Shown piece by piece: positions 8,664 through 18,282 of a DNA stretch of 20,694 nucleotides (its first letter is position 1; the number at the start of each line of letters is the position of its first letter). Under the pieces are notes generated by a model, which was given only the letters and a program-made list of their open reading frames with translations, did no database searches and was not told where the DNA came from. Position numbers and translations under genes: made by a program. This DNA is from Ophiothrix spiculata (taxonomy: Eukaryota; Echinodermata; Ophiuroidea; Amphilepidida; Ophiotrichidae), in NCBI GenBank assembly GCA_000969725.1, contig JXSR01S072157.1, one strand, 5' to 3'.

Positions 8664-8735
8664 TGACAGTTCCCCTCCCACGGACCCAGTAACGAGCGAA
8701 GCGCGCTGCCTGGGCGAGAGGTACGTACAGAGGCT
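8664..8735. other. CpG- and GC-rich patch of unknown origin
   Basis: About 70 bases are well over half G+C, with about seven CpG dinucleotides, for example CGAGCGAAGCGCGC and GGGCGAGAGGTACGT. The surroundings are about two-thirds A+T and CpG-poor. There is no open frame of note, no tRNA promoter box pair and no inverted partner. It could be a fragment of a GC-richer transposon or a small regulatory island. Confidence 0.45.
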
Positions 8736-10590
8736 GTTGGACAGGGTGTGTAGAACAAGGCACTGAAATCAGGGCTAGACTGGAGGTGTTAAAAATGTGG
8801 CGACGGATCTCTTTGATATCCAAAATATTATTTATTCACATGAATTGAAACAGTTATCACTTTTATTTTTGAATATTCGGCGTCAGCAAAAGTTATATTG
8901 CAAAAATAGAGTCATTCTGGGTGTGATTTTGTTCATATGACCCGTTATATTAAAATAATGAAGTAAGCAAACAACTTTCTGATTTTAGTATAAACAACTG
9001 TATTCAACGTTTATGATAATCGACTTTTTACTCCGAAAATGATTCTATTACGCATAACAAATATCGGTTAAGCATAACAGTATTTGCTCTATATTTAGAT
9101 GAATATGTGTCTACCTCTCATAATTTGTGATTTTACAAGTCAGACCCTTTGTATGTTCAAGGACATTTATAATGGTAAATACTCTCATTAGTTTACATTT
9201 TCGTCTAAGGTTTTATAGATAAATCACCTACAGAAATCAAAGTAGTAATGTTTTTCAACATACGCATTTACAACCATTCGCAAGAATATGTTCCAAATAT
9301 CAATCAGTATACTAGTAATTTAGACTGTTCCAAACAGAGTGTTTCTTTTGTATTAATATATCGCAAATGCTTCGATATATAAAGGTGCAGTATTGTATCT
9401 ATTAGTAGAATTGCGCCGTTCTTGATAATGAATGGAGTATGGTCATTGAATGGGAATAGAACATTTTGTAAAAAAGACACAATCCTGCACCTCACTCGAC
9501 ATTTAGCAGTACATTAGTCTTAACGTACTCCTTCTTTAAAGAAACGACAGATGGAAAAATTTCAACCACTTGTAAAAAGCACTAAAGCAAATGTAACAAC
9601 GTGAAACCGTTTTCCTTGACTAACTAGACCATATATAAAGCAAGTAGAATATTATTTTAAATCTAATGTAAATATATATTTAAATTGTTTAATATTGAAT
9701 CTTATTGTATCTTCTAATTAAGATAGGTAAGCTGATTCCATTTGTCTTACCTGTAGCAAAAACGACTTTGAGACAATTTTACTAATTTTAATATTAGTGG
9801 TAAAGTCATTTAAAATTACACATGAAATTGCTAATGCAAACTAACGCAAACTAATTATGTAAAGCGAATGCAATGTGGTTGTTTTAAGATAAAAGAGTGA
9901 AATCAAATCTTTAAAAAAAGATTAAAGGCCTACACTTCGTCATTATTGTAGTCATTTTCACTCAGAATTTTGTCTTTGTGTTACATTTCCAAAACTATGT
10001 TAAATTTCCATTCGGAATGAACATTATCATTTTACTTTTTTCTTATGGTGTAAAGTTTTTGCCATGGTGTAAAATGTTTGACCATTTACCAAAATTTTCA
10101 TGATGGTGAAATATTTTTTGCATCACAACATATTTTGCAATGATTACTCATTAATTTTGTAGTATTTTGATAATTCATAGTACATTACTTTCTTTGGTAA
10201 TCGTTGTTTTCAAACAATCCCATACTGATAATTACGTTGGTCTTTTCAATATAATCTGAAATCTATCCTTGACAGGTACTGTGGATTTTATTCTGAAAAA
10301 AAGATTTGCTCACTGCTTCATAATTCTCCAATGAGAAACATTTTTTTATCTAATTGGAGCTTTTAGGGAATTCATTCCGATCGATAGTATTGCCTGGAAA
10401 CTCGAGGTCAATATGCATTCAGTTGTCTGGATTTTACAAATGGTAAAATGACGAAGGCTATCACTGCACTGCGAGATGTTTCTATCTATACAAATAAATA
10501 AGCAAAAATAGAGGAACAGTTTTGATTTTGACAAGATAATAATTGCATGCTTTAATATATTTCAGTGAGTGGTGTTAATAGTCTTACGAG
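8736..10590. other. Non-coding AT-rich stretch
   Basis: No gene or element end was recognised apart from the short degenerate repeat at 10045-10124. The region near 9830-9880 repeats ATGCAAACTAACGCAAACTAA, a small local duplication. Confidence 0.45.
10045..10124 (+). repeat. Short degenerate repeat ATGGTGTAAA
   Basis: ATGGTGTAAAGTTTTTGCCAT at 10045, ATGGTGTAAAATGTTTGACC at 10064 and ATGGTGAAATATTTTTTGCA at 10103 are related, at spacings of 19 and 39 bases, so a period of about 19-20 with one unit lost or diverged. Confidence 0.5.
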
Positions 10591-10837
10591 TATATGTGAC
10601 GCGTTACCGCAAAAAAGTACCAAACTTTTAAGAACCAATTAATAATCAATATTTGAAGAGAGAATAATATCATAATTTTTAGGTTCCTGTATGAAATAAC
10701 AATGGAACAAAGGCAAGTGGTGCTTTAGTTTATTGCCCTCTCTTAAAATATTGATTATTGGTTAGGTTTTCAGAGATTGTTAATCAGACACTTGTAGCTC
10801 AACTTAAGGTACGTTTTGCTGTAACGCGTCACATATA
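10591..10837. mobile_element. 247-bp TIR element (MITE)
   Basis: The left end TATATGTGACGCGTTAC is exactly inverted at the right end, GTAACGCGTCACATATA. Pairing resumes in GCAAAA and GTACC just inside. A second inverted pair lies further in: AACCAATTAATAATCAATAT at 10633 against ATATTGATTATTGGTT ending at 10763. The outermost TA on both sides may be the target duplication, as in Tc1/mariner-type MITEs. There is no open frame, so any mobility depended on a transposase from elsewhere. Confidence 0.82.
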
Positions 10838-13800
10838 ATATCAATAATCATCATTATCATATTTTCTTAAACACTTATATGTTTAGTCTTTGACACCACT
10901 AATCTTAGTTTTAAAATGATATTCTACTTTTGTGTATTGTCAGGTAAATCAAGAAAAACGGTGTCATTTTGTTACATTTCGTTTTTGTTGTCGTTCCTTA
11001 CTATAATAGTTACTTACAAACTATAGAATTATAGCTTTAAACAGTTTGATATATAAAATGCATAATAACGATTTTACAAATCATGCAAATGGGCGAAATA
11101 TTTCCATCTGTCGTTGCTTTAAAGAGAGAGACGTTGAGAATAATTTGCTGATTATATCTCCAAGCATGTATGATATAATGTATACCGATTTAAAAGAAAC
11201 GTTAATTATACTGATTAATGTTTGGAACAAATTCTTGAGAATGTAATTTGTTGTTAATGAAGACGTTGCTACAGATTTGCGATTTATCTATGAATTCGTA
11301 GGTATGGTTGTTTGTTTTTGTACTATCGGACATTCAGGTACGTTAACTAACGCTTGTAGTACTTTTTTTTTACTTTACTAAACTTATTTTTTTTTAAGAG
11401 CAAAAAATTGATATTCACATGTCTTCAATTAGTTTATTGGCACAACTAGGTCCATTTGTTCTTTGTCTTTAAGAAGACCACCTTTTCGCATGGTGTTTTC
11501 AAAATTAATATTAATTGATATTTACTTTTATAATTTACAATAAACATATAATTAGACACAGGCAAATACATACCAAGTTTGAACAATTCTGTTAGTTATC
11601 TAAATGTAAAGCAAATACTAAATATAAATGTATTTTACTTTTATTCATTCTAGGTTAATTTTCGGTGTAAAAGTCGATAATAATAACCGTTCCCGGGCCG
11701 ACGTATACAGCGTATATCATATCATTTGCTAATTACGGCTAAATTGATGACGACGTCATATTATATACAATCGAGTACGGTTACTAAACCTTTCAAATAT
11801 CTGTTTTTAAAGCTAATAGGTTGATACGGGCGTTAACTATTGAAAACATTTGTGAAAAAAGCAGATGGACTTAAAGAAGGGGATTATTTAGTTTTCACAT
11901 GAAAGCTGAACAATTGGAGTCTAGTTAGTACAATCGTTTACAAGATCCCAATCAATTCAAGACATGGGAAGAGGCTGGGCAACATCATGTCGTTTACTCC
12001 CTCGGGGTTCTATAAGAACTTCGTCCAGTGAATGGACATTTAAAACGTGGGAAGGGGATTAGTAGTTGCCGCTGATATGATTACTTAGGTGTGGGATGGT
12101 GCTATCCAATAAAGTATAGATAACTTTTAAAAAGCTAGAAATAACCTCGTTAAAGTAATTCTAATTGTCGGGTTTTACATGATAAAGATGCAATTGAAAT
12201 TATTGTCATTTTTCATTTATTACCTGTCTATAATTCTTCTATTAATGTTTATTTATTATTTAAACAACAAATTTATTTCCTTTTTTTAATATTTTGCCTT
12301 TCTTACACTTGTCTCATTACCAAAAGATACTACTTTTTTATTTTAAATTGTATTTCCTTGTTGCCATATTTCAAGCTCGCCTCTAAATCACCTTTGTTGC
12401 TTTTAGACAGAAAGTCTATCCACTAAAATAAACGTTTGTTCAATTTCAAGCGTCCTAAATAGCTGGAGTAACCTAAGAATAATACTCCCCCAAAGTTCGC
12501 GCACTTCAATGGACGGTCAAGAGCTTAAGAAGTCACCATGACACGCGCTGCAAACGCGGCACTATACATCTGAGATGATAAATTATTTACCTTCTTGCAA
12601 CTTGAAGACGTTGAATTCTATATTGCCTAGATTTCCCGCCAACGTATATTTGCTGCAGTAAAATAAAAACTGCTGAAAGGCTACCGTATTATAGCATGGC
12701 AGATCTTTAACGGGATACATACGGATACATCATTATAAATCCTACAAAATGAGTTTATTCAGCCATATTTTACTCACAATATCATATGTGTTTCACTCCA
12801 CAACCTTTTATACCCCTTACTAATAGTTTCTTTGAACTCCTAGACAATATTATCATCATGATAGGCATATTTAATTTTTATTTCATTTAAGGTTTTTCCC
12901 TCCAAATTTACTTCAAATTAAATATCTATCGGATTGAATTTGAAACGTAATAAAGCTGAATTACCTCCGCTATGTTACTCACTTGCCATGGGAATGTGAG
13001 GTTACCGGTAACCATATTTTTAGAAACTATCAGAATGGTAAGTTTTCATGGTTCTGTTGCTCACCAAAAATATCATATAAGCGAAGATTGAGATTTAGGA
13101 TGATGGGCAATTATTCCTATAACTATTATGCACGGCAAATATTCTACTAATTTGTTGTTTCACTGTTTCACTGTTTGTGTTTTGAAGGATGTTGTTATTC
13201 GAAATAATCGTTACGGAAAAACTCGTTGAATTGTATATTGAAACTAGAACCGAAAAAAAAACCCACATACCGGATTTCAATATCAAGCGACATTTTTCTT
13301 TGATTTAAATGTTTTTCAACTGTCCTGGTTGTAAAGTATTCTATATACTTGTTATAGGTAAAATAATCGGTGCGATCTGACATTAATAAGCTTATAATAT
13401 CACTTAGTACCATAAATTCTGTGATTAAGATTAAAAAGGCTAAACACATGTAATGAAATGAACTTTGTATTGGACCATAATTAATGTGATAAGATCCATA
13501 ATTACTAATTAAATGACTGAGATTAAAAGAACAAGCTAGATATTACTATTAGCATTGTGTTTACTAAATATTGAAGCAGCCAGAAGGCGACATGAGTTAT
13601 CCTGATTTGATCAAGATTTTGACTTTGATAATTTCACTTTTCGGCGAGATGAGCCACGGGCAGGATTAAGCAAGCATACTATGATGCACATCTCTGTGTA
13701 CCCACTCCGCACATGTAATCAACTTTCACAGTTATTTTGAATTTATTAAAGAATTTTAGATATAATTGGAGGCAAAACAAAGTCAATCTTCCAAGCATGG

Positions 13801-14289
13801 CCGTCGTTACGTTGACTAATTAGTCATACGCATTATGCAGAAGAAAATACTGTTTGCTCTAACCTTGGACAATGTCATTCTTTCAGTTCTTATTGCTGAC
13901 AGTTTGAAATCAAAACATTATCTCATATAATATATATATATCCTAAAAGTAAATTGTTACATGTACGCAGTGTAAATTTGTAAACCACACTTCCTCATTT
14001 ATGGTTATATCTGTCCCTTTTCACGAGCTTTTTTTTTTTTTAAAAAACCTACTTAAACATGTCAGAATATTACAATTCAGTTTTTGGCATACGTGAGGAA
14101 TCGTAAAACTTAGTTTTTTTTCTTTTTATTGTTCTTTTATTGTTCAAACAAGTTATTAGAGTTTAGAACGAATGCATCTACCTCACAACAGAAAGCACAC
14201 ACATAGAACTTCATAAAAACTAGATCCCCATAAGAGGTGAACATGATGAACTACTCTTTCGATGTGCATTGTAAAAACTCTTAATATTC
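10838..14289. other. Non-coding AT-rich stretch
   Basis: The longest stretch without a recognised element. Open frames here are short and unconvincing: an 84-codon minus-strand frame at 13195-13449 starts with ATG and has a hydrophobic first 25 residues but resembles nothing I know, and a 25-codon plus frame at 13592-13669 looks like a signal peptide and then stops. A perfect 14-bp palindrome GGTTACCGGTAACC lies at 13000-13013, a TA microsatellite near 13927-13941, and a T run of about 13 followed by A6 at 14029-14047. Confidence 0.45.
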
Positions 14290-14418
14290 ATGAAGCATTT
14301 AACCAAGATGTCCAAGTCGGAAAGTAATGGCCAAAACATTATTGAAAGTGTTGTTTCGAATGACCGTGCCTTCGAAGGGCTGTTGAGTATAATAGAATAT
14401 GCTATGGAGTTAAACTAA
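14290..14418 (+). CDS. Weak candidate small ORF, 42 codons, unrecognised
   Basis: An ATG at 14290 opens 42 codons ending in TAA at 14416-14418. The product contains MSKSESNGQNIIESVVSND followed by RAFEGLLSIIEYAMELN. Its amino-acid mix, with balanced charged residues and amphipathic helix-like spacing in the second half, is unlike the K/N/I/Y-rich chance frames around it. A second in-frame ATG at 14308 has A at -3, as favoured in animal start contexts. A GTAAGT splice-donor-like word follows at 14422, but after the stop. I do not recognise the protein; it could be a first exon, a micropeptide, a decayed transposon fragment or chance. Confidence 0.15.
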   Translation: MKHLTKMSKSESNGQNIIESVVSNDRAFEGLLSIIEYAMELN

Positions 14419-14595
14419 CAATGTAAGTCATATATCCATTAACATAATTAAGGATATTCAGAAAACCAATTAAAGTTTTCAGTTCATTTTCAAAGCATTA
14501 AGAAACACAAGACAAATTGTTCAGACACACTTGCCTCTTGTATTTCGGAACTAGGTGGTTTTTGCTACACTGTTCCCACCACTTTTACGCTATGT

Positions 14596-14734
14596 TCGAA
14601 TTCTACTATCCCTGTAGAAAATCGAGTACAATTCTAGTACTAGTCAAAAGATTGGAATGTGCACATACGGAACACAATTCTAGTACAATTTAAGTACAAT
14701 TCTAGTACAAAAAACAGGGATTCAAATTCAATAG
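14596..14734. repeat. Cluster of GTACAATTCTAGTAC words with weak inverted flanks
   Basis: ACAATTCTAGTAC occurs at 14628, 14674 and 14696, twice within the full 15-mer GTACAATTCTAGTAC (14626-14640 and 14694-14708). Around the cluster, TATCCCTGT on the left faces ACAGGGATT on the right, and GAATTC-like bases lie outside both. This may be a small decayed TIR element. Confidence 0.5.
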
Positions 14735-15620
14735 TGCTTCTTGTTGCTTCCTTCATTTCTCACTTGACAATTCCAGTAGCGATTGCAATCTTGCCGTAGG
14801 CACATTCGTCTTACTTTATGCCACACCATCGTCACTCTTTCTGAAAAAAATCAAAACGCTTTCCAGTTGCAATGACCACAAGCGATAGTGACCATCACAA
14901 AATATCCTGGCTTTGAGGTCTTCCTATGACCTCTCAATGGTGTTGTCACTTGATCTGTATTTTGTGCACTAATGGGAAATCTTATTGAGAAAATTGGTCA
15001 GATGGACAAATTCACAATACTCTTTTACCCAGATTGAAAAGTTATAATTGTTGACCTAGTTTGCATAATACTATCTTTAAACTCCCACAGGATTTACCCA
15101 GTGTCATAAGATATGTATGTGTTGACTAATTGCTAGTAATTTAAAACAATTTTGTATTAGATAACCCCGTATAAATGGGCTGTTGGGTGTGTACAAGTAT
15201 TTCGAATACAACCAATTTCAAATAAAAGTTGCATTAAGCTATTATGTTTGGTGATGCTAAAATGAGTCCTTTCTGTGGCTAAAACCCTACCTACACAAGA
15301 AGTTGAAGTTGACACGGCGCTTCGTCAATAGTATAGAGATAGTGTCTTCGAGTACACCAAAGTTATTATTTACAGAATAAAGCCGACATAGTCTTAGTCA
15401 TTTGTATACACATTTTATTCATGAATGTTTTTCTCATGAAAAAATTTCGTTCTGTAAACGTTTTAAGCTGAATGAACATTTTTATTCTAAACATTTTAAT
15501 TTTTAATTTTTGCAGCATGCAAAATATTTATAATAGTGAACAATTTTTACTCCATTGCACATTTTTTTGGAATAAGAAATTAATCTGTTTGTGTAAAATG
15601 CACATGACGTATTGTGTGTT
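14735..15620. other. Non-coding AT-rich stretch
   Basis: I see no gene or repeat. The open frame beginning near 15472 runs into the foldback element at 15621 and is not a convincing gene. Confidence 0.45.
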
Positions 15621-15984
15621 TAAGGCCCTGTATCCATTGGCTGTACCCATATTCCGTGTTCCCTTGTCTCGTTTACTATTGTTTATAATTGTGCGGAGCA
15701 ACACAACAATAAATAAATAGACAATAAATTTCGTTCTGCTTAGTGATCATATCAGTGGTCTATGTACGGCAGATGATTCCTATGACCTAGAAGCACCAAC
15801 AATCATCATGTTCATAGGCTTGGTAAGCACCAGGTTATATGAATATCTGCCGTACACAGGCCACTGATATAATCACTAAGCAGAACGAAATATATTGTTT
15901 GTGTTGCGCCGTACAATTATAAACAATGGTAAACGAGATAAGGGAACATGGAATATGGGTACAGTCAATGGATACAAGGCCTTA
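15621..15984. mobile_element. Foldback element, ~140-bp arms, 70-bp loop
   Basis: The left arm (15624-15774) begins GGCCCTGTATCCATTGGCTG and passes through CCCATATTCCGTGTTCCC, TCTCGTTTAC and ATTGTTTATAATTGT to TTTCGTTCTGCTTAGTGAT and GTACGGCAGAT. The right arm (15845-15981) is its inverse with scattered substitutions; the left arm has an extra AATAAATAGAC-like insertion of about 13 bases. The loop contains a small stem, CCTATGA/TCATAGG. The flanks read TTAA on the left and TTAG on the right, which allows either a TA or a TTAA-type duplication. GGCCCTGT-type ends also occur in PIF/Harbinger elements, so the superfamily is open. No coding sequence is present. Confidence 0.85.
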
Positions 15985-16643
15985 GGCGTACATAGTTCTT
16001 CCAATCTTCCCAATTTAAGATAATTACTTGAAAGGATCATGGTATCATCTTCTGATGTACGTTGAAGAAAAGAGTCTCTAACTGGTTTCTAATATTATCA
16101 TAGTCAAAAAAACAAATAATGTGGCCACCACTGAAGTTGATAACTATGGAAGCTTTTATTGGAGGACCTTTTGTCAAATGAAGTAAATTCATTGAAACTT
16201 AATATATACGTAGATATTTAAACATATTAAATGAAATGACCATAGGCCCTATGGTCTGTAAAAACAAGAAAATAAAATAACAAAACAAGATACTAAACAG
16301 CATCAAGCAAATTCCCAGCAGATTAAATTTTAAAATTCCTGGAGAAAATTTTTCAAAATGAAATTTGATATCATTCCTTCAGTCTTATATATCAGTTGGT
16401 CATCTCAAAGCTTTTCATTTGATTTTGTGACAATGATAATATTTTATATTCGTCACAATTAAATAAGCTTTGAATAAAGAATATCCTATTTTGCCCCATA
16501 ATTTGTTGGTCATTGTTTGAGAATTTTTGATGAATTGAATTGCCCACAAACATCCATAATAGGTCATGTATTTATTTAAACAATCATTGCATTTTAGAGA
16601 TTTTCTCACACTCGGACAGAGCGGACGTTGTAGAATTTATTGT
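15985..16643. other. Non-coding AT-rich stretch with a small hairpin
   Basis: No gene was recognised. GACCATAGGCCCTATGGTC at 16238-16256 forms a 19-base hairpin or palindrome with one central mismatch. If the tRNA-like sequence at 16644-16726 is a SINE head, the SINE body would extend leftwards into this region, but I could not mark its end. Confidence 0.4.
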
Positions 16644-16726
16644 AAAAGTAACTTGTTGTGAATGGGCTCGTACCCAGAACCTCCGTTTATTAATCCGTGG
16701 TGCTAACCAGTTGCGCAATGGATTCG
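16644..16726 (-). pseudogene. tRNA-like sequence (SINE head or tRNA pseudogene)
   Basis: On the minus strand an A-box-like TTGCGCAACTGGTTAGCA starts at 16718, and a B-box GGTACGAGCCC starts at 16674, differing from GGTTCGANNCC only at its fourth base. Their spacing of 44 bases equals that between positions 8 and 52 of a tRNA. Between them, CACGGATTAATAAACGGAGG occupies the anticodon-arm position, but its stem no longer pairs properly. The acceptor stem keeps only GAAT/ATTC, and the T arm is one base short. A TTTT run at 16644-16647, about ten bases past the 3' end, could serve as a Pol III terminator. The combination indicates a decayed tRNA or tRNA-derived SINE, not a working tRNA. Confidence 0.65.
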
Positions 16727-18153
16727 TTCGAGTTTACAATATCTCACATTGTCAAAGAAAATTTCATGTCCTTAAAAGGTGTGATGCACTCAAAGATTTA
16801 TATTTTAAGTAAATTAAATTAAATGGAAAAAAATAGAGTTAATTTTGTGATAATGGACAATGAGCACAATTTAAATCTCCATTTTTCTGTAATCAAGATA
16901 TATCAGCTTATAGATGACCTGTGATTTTGTGGGTATGCTGTAGGATTAAACCAACAATTATCAGCATTAGATCACAAATAGATGAATCCTGAGAGCATAG
17001 CCCCGGGTGCACAATTTTATTCTTTTTTTAAACAATTTGTTTATGCGATGTCTGGTGTTTTTTCTACAAATACATAAAATCGCAAAAGCCGATTATGACC
17101 ATTTTGCCGTCCGAGATTAACGAATCTTTAATTAATTAAAAAAGTTGTTGTACATCGCACAATATATTGATTTATTTCTGTACAAAGTGAGGTGTATAAA
17201 AATCACCCGCAAAATGTGAAGAAAAATCATTACAATGTATACTCCGTACCACTTTTCGGAATCCAAATCGGCACTAATCAGTAATATGACACTTTTTGGT
17301 TTTGGTTATTACAATGTCAAGTTATCACCTCGCGTTAGAAAACTATTCTGTTACCGTAATGGCATACATTGCAGTTAATTAAACTTTGTTTTCATACATA
17401 AAATGATAATACTTTTGTTACTTTGCCTTTAAATACAACTCATCAATACTGAGAATTACCAATATTAGAATTAAAAGTATAGTGATGTCTAGGGCATTTT
17501 GTGACAATAATATATACTTTATGTATATACTTTTGCGAGCATACGTTCGAGAGCTGTGGTGAATCAGAGGAAAACAAACAAATAAACGAAAATATAACAT
17601 AAAATAACAATCAAAAGAAGTCCACCTAGTTGGCAATTCGTGTTCGTTTTTTTTAATTCTTACACCTGAAAATTCAAGAAAGTTTGCTAACAAATAATGC
17701 AATTTGTTTTGTTTTGTATTGCGTTTGTTTATCAGGTTTATATAGTGTACCTGACTACCAGTAATACTGTCTATCATACTTAAAGCTGAAGAGTTTTGTT
17801 GCGAGTGCAAGCTGTTTTCTAGACCTTTGTTGGTAATAAATGAAACTTTTTACTGTATCAGAGACAATGTGTGGTTTTTTTTTCATGTATATCAACATCT
17901 TAATATCTTGTATGAAATAGCCATCGACAAATGGGTAATTGTGTTTATGTATAATTTGTAATACTTTTCATAAATGAAAATTTCAAAATTTTACAGGAAA
18001 TATTATACTGCTACTATACCGTTTTTGTATCAAGGTATATTTATTCTAATTAAACAACCATCATCTTTCTAATTAAGCTCATCATTTTGCTTAAAATATG
18101 ACATTGTGAAAGACTTCTATTATCTTTCCTAGCGTCAACACTCCTGGAAATCA
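16727..18153. other. Non-coding AT-rich stretch
   Basis: No recognisable gene or element. The longest open frame of the window is on the minus strand at 17418-17810 (130 codons). It begins with TTG; its first ATG is 11 codons in, at 17775-17777. It ends with a hydrophobic stretch, ITILLILILVILSI, that could span a membrane. No homology, splice signals or poly-A signal support it, and one frame of this length is not surprising in 20 kb of AT-rich DNA on six frames. Confidence 0.4.
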
Positions 18154-18282
18154 GGGCCCAAATTCATAAAACCCTGCTAACTCTAGTTGACTGCTAACCT
18201 ATTGTCCACCTGTCAAAATTTGACAAGTAAACAATAGGTTAGCAGCCAACTAGAGTTAGCAGGGTTTTATGAATTTGGGCCC
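18154..18282. mobile_element. 129-bp near-perfect palindromic MITE
   Basis: The sequence from GGGCCCAAATTCATAAAACC to its exact inverse pairs at 60 of 64 positions around a single central base at 18218. The inner 15 bases, TGTCAAAATTTGACA, pair completely. All four mismatches (one A/G and three C/T) are transitions. It has no room for a gene and resembles a foldback MITE in which the two TIRs meet in the middle. No clear target duplication is visible at the flanks (TCA left, AGG right). The left end is related to the solo end at 2416. Confidence 0.9.

Noticed and set aside
13195..13449. 84-codon minus-strand frame with a hydrophobic N terminus
   Set aside because: No family resemblance, splice signals or codon bias; AT-rich DNA commonly yields hydrophobic chance peptides.
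13592..13669. 25-codon frame resembling a signal peptide
   Set aside because: It stops at once with no GT splice donor before the stop, so nothing shows it leads into a mature protein.
15472..15720. 82-codon plus-strand frame
   Set aside because: Its second half lies within the left arm of the foldback element, and the first half has no recognisable features.
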